Source of the DNA: Persicaria tinctoria
Lineage: Eukaryota > Streptophyta > Magnoliopsida > Caryophyllales > Polygonaceae
DNA length: 64,000 bases
Reading direction: 5' to 3'
NCBI GenBank assembly: GCA_037127255.1
Contig: JBANSL010000010.1
Span: forward strand, 32,733,120-32,797,119
The position numbers and the translations under genes were made by a program. Under the pieces are notes generated by a model, which saw only the letters and a program-made list of their open reading frames with translations, did no database searches and was not told the origin of the DNA. Below, one piece after another: positions 40,364 to 51,599 of this stretch (within the stretch, counting starts at the first letter, position 1; every line of letters starts with the position of its first letter).

Positions 40364-40655
40364 TAAAATATGCTAGCTAAGTAAAACAAATCGTTTCTGA
40401 CAGAATGGCAAGTGTCATTTGTAAGTTGAAAATCGACCCTTAATGAGTTATACATTATACATACAATTTCTCAACAATCCAACCGAATTGATCAACGTCT
40501 ACGACAGAAGAAGAAGAAATAAACCCATTTAAAGTATAAAAAATAAAATAATAAGTCAACTAATTAAGCCCAGACCAAGTCTACAATACCCAAAATTAAC
40601 ATCCCAACTCCCACGAGCTAGTGAACACACGCAAGGAGAATGGATCTCCTACAAC
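40364..40655. other. Intergenic sequence between C4 and the LINE
   Basis: A/T-rich unique-looking DNA. I see no ORF, repeat or RNA gene in it. Confidence 0.5.
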
Positions 40656-40668
40656 TTACATGAGACAT

Positions 40669-40670
40669 TA

Positions 40671-40752
<82 letters not shown>
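40669..40752. repeat. (TA)n microsatellite at LINE 3' tail
   Basis: More than 35 uninterrupted TA units, between the LINE's A-rich tail (minus strand) and its left TSD. Confidence 0.95.
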
Positions 40753-40755
<3 letters not shown>

Positions 40756-40806
40756 ATATATTTTATATATTTTTTTTTATTAGGAAAAAATTCGGGTGGA
40801 CATGCC

Positions 40807-43800
40807 CTACCCGGCAGCATCCTTACGGATGAGGTCAAGGAGACAAGGGTCGTTTTCAATATCGACTCCTCGGGCAGAGCGGCAAAGGTGTACAACCTTA
40901 TCTGCCACTATATTGCCCATACGAGGTACGTGAAAGAACTCTACTTCTTTCACAGTCGATAACATGACTTGAGCGTCAGAAAGGATTAGTTCGATCTCCC
41001 AAGGGCATTTAGATTTCCTGTTAAGGTAGTCTATGATAATTTTACAATCACCTTCAATTTGGATCCTGTCTATATTGAGTTGCAGTACTTGTTGGATCCC
41101 CATTTTGAGAGCAAGAGCCTCTGCTGTAATTGGCTGTTGTTTCCCAAGTATTTGGTGATGAATGGAAACCGGAAGGTCTTCCCAGTCCCTAATAACGACA
41201 CCAGAAGTACTGTCGCCATTAGCAAGAGAAGAACCATCGAAATTAAGTTTGAACCTACCCCTTGGAGGCTTGTGCCAATGAATCTTTTTTTGTTTGTTGC
41301 TCTTTTTTGGATAAACCCCCCGAGACGGGCGTACATCCTCGTCAAATTCAGCCTCAATAACGAACGTTTTGTTCCAATTATCTATGTGGGATTTGATTAG
41401 ACGAAGGACAAAGTCTTTTTGCGGGATTGTGGCCTGCTGAAACAAATGTTGATTCGTGATGTACCAAGTTGTCCACCAAGCAAAAACGAGGTTAGTCAGA
41501 GCGGAAGGGTGTAGGCTCTTCCCAAGAGTGGATAGAATGGGTCTAAAATCCCGGGACTAGGCAATCAGACGGGCAGTAGTTGATTGGTCTTGGTTCGGAA
41601 GTTGTTGTATCGCTCTGATGAATGAGCATTCCAAAAACAAGTGGACCTCATCCTCAGGCGCCGTATTGCAAAGGGAACAGGTGGAAGGGACAGCTGAACC
41701 CCTACAAGACAGCCTGGAAGCTGTGGGTAGGCCGTTTTGCGCGATCTTCCATAGAAAATTCTTGACTTTCGGAGGAACATTAATCTTCCAAATCCAGGCA
41801 TTACTGTCAGGGAGAGTTGTGGGTTGTGCTGTTATCAATTTGTAAGCGCTGGCAGTAGTAAACCAGCCTTCCCTATCCGGCCACCAGTATAGTCGGTCTT
41901 GCAAAGTCGATGCAGGGAGAGGGATGTCTAAGATCTCTTGTACTATATCGTTAGGTAGAACCTCTTGTAGTTTTTTACTCCACCACTTACCCCCCAGAAT
42001 ATAGTCACTGACGGTCTCATCCTGATTGCAATCCTGAAGGCAGTCTACCCTAGATAGTAAGGATGAGGTTGTGATCCAATTGTCAGTCCAAAACTTTATA
42101 GTGTGTCCATTTCCTACAGACCAAATAAGACCAGATTTATAAGTGTTAATTAAGTCGGACAACTTGGACCATTGCCATGAGCAGGACCCCGTTCTTTGGT
42201 AGTCGAAAATACTTGACGAACGCAGGTATTTATGTCTGATCAAAGACACCCAAACATTGTTAGGCTCGGCCAGAATTTTCCACAGAAGCTTCATCTGGAG
42301 AGCAACATTCATATCACTAGATTTACGAATTCCTAGCCCCCCGAACTGCTTTGGTTTGCAGATCCTATCCCAGCTAATTAAAGGCCGGTACTGGAGGTCC
42401 TTATTACAGAAGAAGGGCCAGTTTATCTGGTCAAGTTCTTTATGCATAGCCGCAGGGAGCATAAAATTCTGCATCACATGGAGTGGCTTAGCAGAAAGGT
42501 TGGAGTTGATTAGGGTAGCCCGACCTTGTTGGGAAAGAGCATTGGCCCTCCACTTTGTCAATTGTTGTTTAGATTTACATATGATATCTTCGAATGTACT
42601 GTTGGTGACTCTACCATTAATAATAGGACAACCGAGATATTTTTCTATCGAATTTTCGTTTGTGATATTGAGGCAGTTACGCAACTCAAGGATCCTATGA
42701 TTCGGAATCCCCTTAGTTGCTTGGAAGCTAGATTTATGGTAATTGATCTTCTGTCCTGACACTCTGCAGTACGAATCAATGATCGACTTCACTTTACACC
42801 CTGCATCCACGCTACCTTTTGAGAAGATGATGATATCGTCAGCAAAGGAGAGGAACGGGACTCGGGGCCCGTTGTGTCCAATCGGGAAGCCAATATGAGT
42901 TTTATCTAGACTAGCTTCAGCTGCCAGTTTTCGGGCCAGAATCTCAGCACCTAAAATAAATAGAAACGGGGATAGAGGATCGCCCTGGCGAATTCCCCGC
43001 GACGGAAAAAACAGATCAGTAGGGCCGTTATTGACTAGTACCGAGAATGAGACAGACGTTATACACTCCATAACCCACGAAATAAACGTATCATGAAATC
43101 CGAATCTTAGGAGCACACATTTAAGGAAACTCCAATCGACCCTATCTTAAGCTTTTTCCATGTCTAACTTTATTGCCAACCAACCTTCCCGACCCCTATG
43201 ATTTTTGTAGGAGTGGAAGATTTCATGAGCTATAAGAACATTGTCATGTATAGCCCTGTCTGAAAAAAAGGCACCCTGCAGTGGATGTATGAGTTTACCA
43301 ATAACTTTTTTCATTCTGTCTGTCAGGATTTTGGAGATTATTTTGTAAACATTGGAACATAAACTGATGGGCCTGTAGTTACTAGTGGCCGTGGGATCGT
43401 CTCTTTTTGGGAGCAGGGAGATAAAAGTATGGTTTATTTGTTGGAGCATTTTTCCGGAGTGGAAAAACCCTTTGACCGCACAGATTACCGATTTTCCGAC
43501 GATATCCCAGTATTTTGTATAGAATTCAGCAGTGAACCCATCCGGTCCTGGTGACTTGTTTCTCCCAAGACTGAAAACCACCGTTTTAATTTCTGAGTTC
43601 GACGGGAGTGCTATAAGAAAACTATTTTCATCCGTCGAGATGGAAGGTTGTATTAGGTCCAAAAGGTCATTAAGGAGTCTGTCATCAATAGGCTCTTTCT
43701 GAAACCTCTTTTCAAAATCCCTTTTTATCTCATTCCTAACGTTTTCCTCACCCACAACCACAGTACCCGTAGAGGAGGTGATGTTCCAAATTTGTTTCCT

Positions 43801-44896
43801 GTGTCTTCGTCCCGAAGCCACCTGGTGAAAGTAAGCTGTGTTGGAATCTGAGAATTTGAGGTGCTTAGTTTTGGCCCTTTGGCTCCAGAACGATTTCTGA
43901 AATAGAAGGAGCTTTTCTCTCTTCAAAATCAGCTGCTTTTCCTTGCTTGGATATGTTTGGAAATTTACACTAGGTCCTACAGACTGGATACGCAGGAGTT
44001 CCGAGTCCGCTTCCTTTAACTGCCGGAAGATGTTGGCGAAACTTGTTTTATTCCATTCCTTTGCCTTTTTCTTCAGTATTTTCTGTTTAAACATTAATTG
44101 AAACATTGCCGAGCCAGGGCAAGACGCCCGCCATGATTGCTTAACTATGTTACGAAAATCTTTCCGAAGTAGCCAGGCATTCTCAAATTTGAAGGGTGGG
44201 GCTTTGAAGTTAGAATTAACTTCGAAGGAGATGGAAATTGGGCAGTGATCCGAAGAGGAGAACGCACCATTATAGGTTGTCATATTAGGGAAAGATGCAA
44301 GAACTTGTTGGTGAACAAGCACCCGATCAAGTTTTTCACGGATATTGAAGTTTTCCTTTGGGTTCCTCCTCCAAGTAAACGGGTTTCCAAAAGTGGGCAG
44401 GTAAAAAAGAGAGCACTCGTTTTTGAAGGAGATAAGACGAGCGAACCTGGATGTCCTGGTAGAGGCCCCGCCCAGCTTATCATTGCTGCAAAGAATCTCA
44501 TTTAGATCCCCTAAAACAATGCAGGGAATGGAGGAATCATTTATAATCGTTATCAACGTTTCCCAAAATACATCTTTATCATTTGGTGTCGGTGGTGCAT
44601 AGACGAAAAGGACGAGAATCGGAAACCCAACCTGCGAGCTTTCAAATCGAAGGCCGATGATACGGGGAGCATGGACAGCAACGGAAATAGTAAAATTTAG
44701 AAGCTGGTGGGACTTCCACAGGACTCCAATTCCACCAGATCTCCCAGTAGACGGCGACCAAACCCCTTCGTCAAACCCAATGTTTCGCCACAACTTGTCA
44801 TCGGGAATATTTTCCGATTTGGTTTCCGCTAACGACATGATTTGAATGTGTTCACTTTTACACATTGAATCGATTTCAGAATCATATCTTCATAAA
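40807..44896 (-). pseudogene. LINE ORF2: endonuclease, reverse transcriptase, RNase H
   Basis: Reading down the minus strand, the start has ATG AAG ATA TG and then jumps past the expected TWNxRG motif, an internal deletion. The endonuclease follows (SLAETKSE, YAPPTPNDKD, VLGDLNEIL, SDHCPISI). RT begins SPGPDGFTAEFY and NYRPISLCSNVYKIISK. DMEKA is followed by TAA at 43147-43149 where Tyr is expected, then DRVDWSF resumes in frame. RT continues RQGDPLSPFLFILGAE and the catalytic FADDIIIFSKGS. A zf-RVT-like block (WKINVPPKVKNFLW) follows. After one more stop near 41555, the RNase H domain reads KLNFDGSS, TAEALALKMG and EGDCKIIIDYL. It nicks and reverse-transcribes at the target. The lesions predict loss of function. 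Confidence 0.88.
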
Positions 44897-47392
44897 AAAC
44901 CTTTGATGATAAAAGGACTAGATTTCAGAGTCCTTAAATCGATGCGATTTAGATGAGTTAATATGCAAGTACCCATATCAAGCCTTTTGATTTGTAGGTA
45001 GTAATTGCCCAATTGCCAGGCTAGTCTTGGCCAAGAGGCCCAATCCAAGGGACGGAACCAAGCACAGGAATTAACCCGACTGCACCGGCGGGGCCAGCAA
45101 AACCAATCAGAAATCTTACATGAGTAGTTTGACAGAAGTGATAACCTACACACATTACACAAACTCAGCATCAAGAAGCCCCGTCGATGGAGGCCGAACC
45201 AATTCAGCTAAGTGAATCCTAAAAGATAATTTTGGATCCTTTTTTACAGTGCACCTGTGCAGTAGACTTAAATGAACAGCCAAGCAAGTTTTTTGGAAGC
45301 AAACTGGGATCCAGTAGATGATCGAATCCAATAACATACATATACTTATAATACAAATGGGAGCCCGAGGATGAACCTGGGATGAGCTGACCATCGTGTT
45401 TGTACAATAATAAGCCTTCCTTGCAGATTTTTGGCTCTCATTGAGAGATTTAGGTCCCTTTCGACGGTTGGATGGGGAGAGAACGGGGTTCTCATCCCAG
45501 TTAAAAATAGGACGCCAAGACAACATAAAAGAATCATGACTGAAGTAGTTTATAAAAGATGTACGAGGGAATCCAATTTGAGATCGTACAGTGAAGCACG
45601 AACCTAAGAACCAGCAATCAACACCGTTGAAGAAGATCCACCGCACAACACCAAAGCCAAAAACCAACAGCTGGAGAGGCAGTAGCTTCACAACCACAAA
45701 CACCAAGTGCCTTGGCAAAAGCCTGGACACCAAAGACGGCAGAACCCGCAGTGCACACGCAACACTGGCAGTAGCCCACTCAGCAAACGAGATGGTGAGC
45801 AAATGAGAAAAACAAACATGTTTCAGAACATCATTAATGATAACAATGACCAACAAAATGAAAGCAAACTTTAACATAAAGGACTTGCATTTGATTTCTT
45901 CTTAATTTTGTTTACTATAAACTTGAAACCTTATAAGAATAAGTGTAAATGACAGCAAGGAGAGGCAAAGACAGCATGAGAAGTTGCCAAGCCTAGCACC
46001 CATAAATGCACAAAATAAATAAAAGCAGTTACATTGAAGAGATAAGGTAGTTGATAACAGTGTACCAACCATGAAGTAATAGAACAAAGTGTCACTTGGA
46101 TAGAACAAGATACACAAACCCTTCAGCAGGGGTGAAGTAGACCATTCACCAAAAGCAATAATGTTATACCTGATAGTGGATGGATAAAGAACATGTACAC
46201 CTAGCAGCTCCAGCCCAAGAAACCAAACACCGGAGTGAAGGGGAGCAACCAAAGGCATAAACACCGAATCACTAAGAAAGATTTGAACAGACTTAAGTAA
46301 AACACCATCGGAAATTCTACTAAGCTGTTTAATAAACTCAAACCCACTAGTCATTTGTCCGACATCAATTTCATGCCTTAAACCATCCACCCCAGAATTG
46401 CAACAAAAACTCTTCATGAATCTAACGCTTATAGGCCCCTCATAAGCATCATAAGGGATGTATAACCGAAATGGGTGGGTTCTAAATGGGAAGCAAATAA
46501 AAATAACATAATATATTATCCGCATATCCACAAACAAGGCCAAGAGCAAGTTTTCAAATCCACATTTTATGAGCAAACGATCATCCTTCAAACTAGGTAA
46601 AGGGACCGTAACAGCCCCAATAACCACAATTTTTTCGAGGCCCGAAATTCGGGGGGTAGGGGGTGAAGAGGCATACGCCTCTACCACCGAGTTTTCCAAC
46701 CACCAAGTGGTGGTAAATTTCCTAGACATTCGATTACAGTTAAATAAAATCAGATAGAGAAATTTGTAGATCAACCTGTTCCCTTGCAAGAGAGCCATAA
46801 GTGAAGAGAAGGGAGAGAACATCCCCACCGGCAAAGCACAAGATGAGCCAGGAAGGAGATCCGCCACCCACACGAAACCATTGGGCAGAGGGAGAACGGA
46901 CCCGGTACCAAGTCCATCAACCACCGAAAGCAAGATGAGCGGCCTCCGACAGACCCACTTCGCATACTCCGCCACCCGCATCAACCCGCTTTTTCCCCCT
47001 CCTGAGCACATCGCTGTGCTGCCGCCTACAGACCCTCTCTGCACACACCGCCGCTTAGTGTCGCATCATCATCCCTTCCGGCGAGACACCTTTTTCCTCT
47101 TTCTGAAGTTCCTTCCCACCTTCTTGACCCTTCGACCACAGATTTCAAAGTCATCGGGGCTCCGACCACCGAACTCACAACACACGAGTACTACCCGGAT
47201 TAAGTGAGTTGGGGGAGGCGATTGTGGTTTCAGGGGCGTGAGGACGCCGAGATTGAGGCTCGATTCAACATCGAGGTGGGTTTTGAGGCTTGAGGCAGGC
47301 CATGTCTCGCCGGAGAGCACGCTAGTTTTAGGGATTGAAGGGTTTTCAGAGCGAGAAAGGGGGCGCGTGGAACCGAGATTCAGCGCGTTCAT
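44897..47392 (-). other. LINE 5' leader / ORF1 region
   Basis: A long region with open frames of 107, 380 and 240 codons on the minus strand. None shows a zinc knuckle or RRM that would identify ORF1. This strand is poor in A and rich in T/G/C, so stop codons are rare by composition and the frames are hydrophobic. The 107-codon frame (47392-47069), starting at the element's 5' end and basic at its C-terminus, is the best ORF1 candidate but unproven. Confidence 0.4.
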
Positions 47393-47550
47393 TTTTTTTG
47401 TTTGGCAATTTTACATGAGACATATATTACTAACACTAGGGTATTTTCTAATAATAATAATTAATTATAAAATTTATATTTACAACTTACATGAGACATA
47501 TATTACTGACCGACTCGATTCACTAGTAAGGAGCAAGTAGGGAGTTGAGT

Positions 47551-48401
47551 TAGACACGGCCATGAGTCACGGGTCGGACGGGTCGACCCGTGATCCGCCA
47601 AGTTAGGGTCCACGGGTCCGAGGATCGGCTCTCGGGTTGAGGGTCGAGGTTAGGGCTGAGGGAATTAGAACCCGTCGGGTCGACCCGGCAGGTCAACCCT
47701 CCATTTCAAAAAAAAAATTTTGAAAATTTATTTAAAAATAAATAAATTTATAATTATTATGTAAATTATATAAATTATTTTTATAATAATTCATAATTCA
47801 TAATATTACATAAACTAATATGCAATGGCAATGTGAGACAAATAGTCTTCCATTCTTCTCCTTTTATAGACTTGGAAGTCTTCCTTCCATCCCTTCATTT
47901 CCAATGTGGGACAACATCTACATCCCACATCCTATTTCTCTCACTTCACTTGTTTCCTACATTTGGAAATGAAATTTGAGAAAAAATATATCCTCATATT
48001 TTTTCCTTTTACATCCCACATTGAAATCATTGTGGATGAAAGATTTGGTATGTAGATTTAAAATCTTCCCACATTTTTAACACTTCATATCAAAGTGATA
48101 AAATGTGTTGTGAAGATTTTATCTTAACATATCATTTATTTATTTATTTTTAATAGTTAATTTAATTTTTTTTTTTAAAAAGAGTAATGTGCCCTGCCGG
48201 ATCAACGGGTCTACCCGGCCCTAACCCGACAGATCGGCCTATTTCCACATTTCACCGCCACGTGGCCGACCTGAGACTTCGACTTGCCAACCCGTACCCG
48301 GCGGGTGACCCGAACCCGTCGACCCGTGTGAATCCCTAGTCAAAGTTAGGGTCATGCCCCCGGGTTGCCAACCCGGCGGGTCGAACCCGTGGCCATATCT
48401 A
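47551..48401. mobile_element. Non-autonomous hAT-like element, 851 bp
   Basis: A perfect 8-bp TSD agttgagt (47543-47550; 48402-48409) and short inverted ends, tagacacggccatgag against tagatatggccacggg (reverse complement of the right end). The subterminal regions are GC-rich with repeated gggtcgacccg-like palindromes on both sides, and the centre is A/T-rich. There is no transposase. The 8-bp TSD is characteristic of hAT. The element probably relies on an autonomous hAT. Confidence 0.8.
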
Positions 48402-48784
48402 AGTTGAGTCATGTAGCTAGTGCATCGGCTAGCCCCTACCATTGGAATCAAGCAATATTCGCACAAGAAACGCACATACAAAGAGGCCAAAACTGATTAT
48501 CTGAAATAGATGAATAATTTTTAGATAATCAAACTGAATATTTAAAAATACGAGCCTTAACGGTAAGAGAGAAATGACACCTACAAAAAGCCTTAATGGT
48601 AAGAAAGAAATGATCGGTAGTTTTACAAAATTATAAGCGAGTTAGAAATCCAACATTTGGGGCAAAAGTTGTAAGAATACTAAAAATGTTCTAATTATTT
48701 ATTAGTACCTCGAAACCATTCTAAAAAGGAATTTTTGGAAAATTTTGAATGGATAAACCGGGTTCAACAAGTATCGAGTGAAAG

Positions 48785-48962
48785 TACTGGCCAACCAACA
48801 CAAAGCAGCATCAGCTCCTCTCACAAGCCCAATGCATATATATGACAAGGAAAAGCCCACATCTGAATAGTCACTCTACCTGTATAAATGCTACAATGTG
48901 TATTCGGTTACAGAAGAAACAATAGAATTAAAGATTCCTGCAAATTGCTCTCCACCAATTCA
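48785..48962 (+). repeat. C6 5' LTR
   Basis: 178 bp. It lacks about 29 bp that are present in the 3' copy (around 'aaacccaatattcatc'). The last 27 bp recur just after the LTR. Confidence 0.75.
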
Positions 48963-48997
48963 CAATAGAATTAAAGATTCCTGCAAATTCCTGAAAA

Positions 48998-51107
48998 TTC
49001 CATGGCCACATTGTTCCGTTACCACCACAATTCCCGAAGAGCCTTCTTGCTTCACCGAAGCCTCAAAACACACTGAATGGTGTCAAGCAATGAGCCTGGA
49101 GTTTAAAGCTCTCCTCGACACTAAGACATGGTCATTAGTCTCCCCCCCCCCCCCCCCCCGATCCGTCACAAAATATTCTTGGGGTCAAATGGGTCTTCAA
49201 GACAAAACGTCGATCGGATGGCTCGATTGAACGACGGAAAGCTCGTCTTGTGGCTAAAGGCTATCATCAAATGTCGGGGATTGATTATTCCGAAACATAT
49301 AGCCCGGTTGCCAAACCTTCAACCATATGTCTCCTCTTGTCCCTTGCGGCTATGAATGGTTGGTCGACTCGTCAACTAGACATCCAAAATGTCTTCCTAC
49401 ACGGGACTCTTGAGGAGGACGTCTACGTCACACAACCACCAGGTTTCATCAACCCTTCTCATCCCACACATGTTTGCAAACTTCATCGTTCTTTATATGG
49501 CCTTAAACAAGCGCCTCACGCTTGGTTTTCTAGACTCAGTGATTACTTGTTTTCCATTGGCTTCTCTTCTTGTCCTTTGGACACATCCCTCTTTACATAT
49601 CGCCAAGGTTACAATCTCGCCTTCGTTTTGGTGTACGTCGATGATCTATTGGTGCTAACCTCTAATCTATCCTTGTTTGTGAGTTTTGTTGCTACTACAT
49701 CCAGGGACTTCCCGGTTAGAGATCTGGGCGAAGCAAATTTCTTCCTTGGGATTGAAATCAGTAGAGATCCTTCAGGCTTCTCGCTTTCACAATCAAAACA
49801 CATTACAGAGGTTTTAACAAAGGCTGGGATGCTCAACTGTCACCCAATTGGCACACCTACATCAACAACGCTAGATGCAGCTGCAACCTCTCCATTGTTT
49901 CACAATCCCCAGCTCTATCGTAGCATTGTTGGAAGCAGTGTTCTAAAAATCGCGCCTAGGCGCTAGGTGGGACGGGACCTAGGAATTTTTAAGCCTAGGC
50001 GGACCTCTAGGCGGAAATTCGTCCAAGAACCGCCTGGTCCCGCCTAGGCGCCGCCTGGGCCCGACTAGTCCCGCCTAGGCACCACCTAGTCCAACGATTA
50101 TTCAATTTGCGCTTCTAAGCCTATGATTAGTTGACTTAGGGTTTTTTTATCCCCCATGTCGGGGTGCATTTGCTTTTCAGTCGAACTTATAGTTTTGGAT
50201 TTTAGGAGGTTTAGAGTTGTTAGTCAGACATGTACTTTTGCGTTTATTTACTTTAGTGTTAGTTAACTACTACAAATTTGGGTTTATGAGTTATATTATG
50301 GATTATTATTACATTATATGAATTATTGACAAGTGTTATTCGTCAAAATATAAGAAAATAATCAAGTTTGTTCTAAGTCCGCCTAGGCGCCGCCTAGGCA
50401 CCCGCCTAACCGCCTAGGCACTAGGCGGCCACCCACCGCCTAGCGCCTTTTAGAAAATTGGTCGGAAGCCTTCAATATCTCAATTTCACACGCCCGGACA
50501 TTGCATTTGCCTTGAACAAAGTCTCCCAGTTTATGCACAAGCCTCGTGACGTCCATTGGCAGGCCGTTAAACGCATTTTGCGTTATCTGAACCACACCAA
50601 GGACTTTCGATTTCACATCTCCTCAACCCCTCGCCATGAACTCTTGGCCTTCTTTGACGCCGATTGGGCTGCTGATCACCTTGACAGATGATCCGTGGGT
50701 GCTTATTGTATCTTCCATGGTCCAAACCTTGTCTCTTGGTCGTTGAAGAAACCACCCACTATTTTCCGTTCCTCAACGGAGGATGAATACCGCGCTCTCG
50801 CCACTGCAACTTGCGAACTTATATGGCTTCATAATATGCTGGGCTCCATTAGCATGCCTCTTCGACAGGCACCTACCTTGTGGTGTGATAACCTTGGAGC
50901 CACTTACTTGGTCGTTAACCTAGTGCTTCACCACCGAATCAAACATCTCTCGTTGGACTATCACTTCGTTCGTGAACGTGTTGCCAACCGAACCTTGAAG
51001 GTGTCTTTCGTCTCCTTCAAAGACCAACTGTCTGATCTGCTCACAAAAGCTCAATCCTCTGCATTGTTTCAACGGAACCGCTCCCATCTGTGTCTCCACC
51101 AGCTGGG
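48998..51107 (+). pseudogene. C6 reverse transcriptase and RNase H, split by an insertion
   Basis: It starts upstream of RT (EEPSCFTEASKHTEWCQAM), with an 18-C run at 49142-49159 and a frameshift nearby. The RT blocks are [29 protein letters not shown], the catalytic [13 protein letters not shown] and FFLGIEIS. At YRSIVGS the frame is cut by the CCTAGGCG element (49937-50460) and resumes LQYLNFTRPDIAFALNKVS. RNase H follows: FFDADWAAD, one stop at 50689-50691, SSTEDEYRALATAT, CDNLGATYLVVN and LSLDYHFVRERV. In the active-site segments several residues differ from the consensus (for example DEYR for AEYR), consistent with decay. Confidence 0.85.
49937..50460. mobile_element. Mutator-like non-autonomous element with CCTAGGCG repeats, 524 bp
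   Basis: A 9-bp TSD, gttggaagc (49928-49936) against gtcggaagc (50461-50469), has one mismatch. The ends are inverted: agtgttctaaaaatcgcgcctagg at the left; the right end, reversed, reads ttttctaaaaggcgctaggcgg. Both subterminal parts are packed with cgcctaggcg palindromes (more than ten CCTAGG-type sites), and the centre is A/T-rich. A 9-bp TSD and subterminal GC-rich repeats suggest a MULE-derived MITE. Removing it restores the Copia RT frame. Confidence 0.8.
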
Positions 51108-51119
51108 ATCGCCGGGGAG

Positions 51120-51324
51120 TACTGGCCAACCAGCACAAAGCAGCATCGGCTCCTCTCACAAGCCCAATGCAGATGACAAGGAAAAGCCCACATCTAAAAC
51201 CCAATATTCATCTTTAGAACATTCGTGAATAGTCACTCTATCTGTATAAATGCTACAATGTGTATTCGGTTACAGAAGAAACAATAGAATTAAAGATTCC
51301 TGCAAATTGCTCTCCACCAATTCA
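51120..51324 (+). repeat. C6 3' LTR
   Basis: 205 bp. It is preceded by a purine-rich 'gggatcgccggggag' that could serve as the PPT. Confidence 0.75.
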
Positions 51325-51599
51325 CGATCCTCTGATTTCAGAAGAAAGGGAGAAACGATGAAAAATGAAAGGGCTCCCAAAAAACCCTAATCTGTTCCAC
51401 GAGGAACGCGCGGGCACGCGCCCCTCTTTCCCCTTCCTCAGGCTGCAAAGCCGCTCTTCACCATCCATGAAGCCCTCCGACTGGCTCACCTGCAACGGCC
51501 GAAGGCCGGTCCCTCTGCTACACCCACTTACCCTGCCTTATCGCCACTCAAACCTAAACAGTCGAATCAGAAACTCACTAATCGCCCCCTCTACGCTTA

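Larger units (their letters stand above)
40669..47410 (-). mobile_element. LINE retrotransposon (L1-type with RNase H), nearly full length
   Basis: A minus-strand non-LTR element of about 6.7 kb. The TSD ttacatgagacat (13 bp) is at 40656-40668 and 47411-47423. ORF2 has endonuclease, RT and a C-terminal RNase H. The tail is A/T-rich and runs into (TA)n. A 2.5-kb leader precedes the endonuclease. Few lesions are seen in ORF2: a start-region deletion, one stop in RT and one before RNase H. Plant L1 elements with an RNase H domain are known, and this fits that group. Confidence 0.9.
48785..51324 (+). mobile_element. Copia C6, internally deleted
   Basis: The LTRs begin tactggccaacc and end ccaccaattca: 48785-48962 (178 bp) and 51120-51324 (205 bp). 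Between them lie only the RT and RNase H. Gag, protease and integrase are absent, and the 5' LTR end is partly duplicated (caatagaattaaagattcctgcaaatt occurs twice). A 524-bp Mutator-like insertion interrupts the RT. No TSD is detected, so the boundaries may have been altered by the deletion or rearrangement. Confidence 0.82.

Noticed and set aside
40621..40962. ORF of (YI)n across the TA microsatellite
   Set aside because: Translation of a simple repeat.
45902..47044. 380-codon minus-strand ORF, and a 240-codon ORF next to it, upstream of the LINE endonuclease
   Set aside because: Same A-poor composition effect. No zinc knuckle, RRM or coiled coil to support ORF1.
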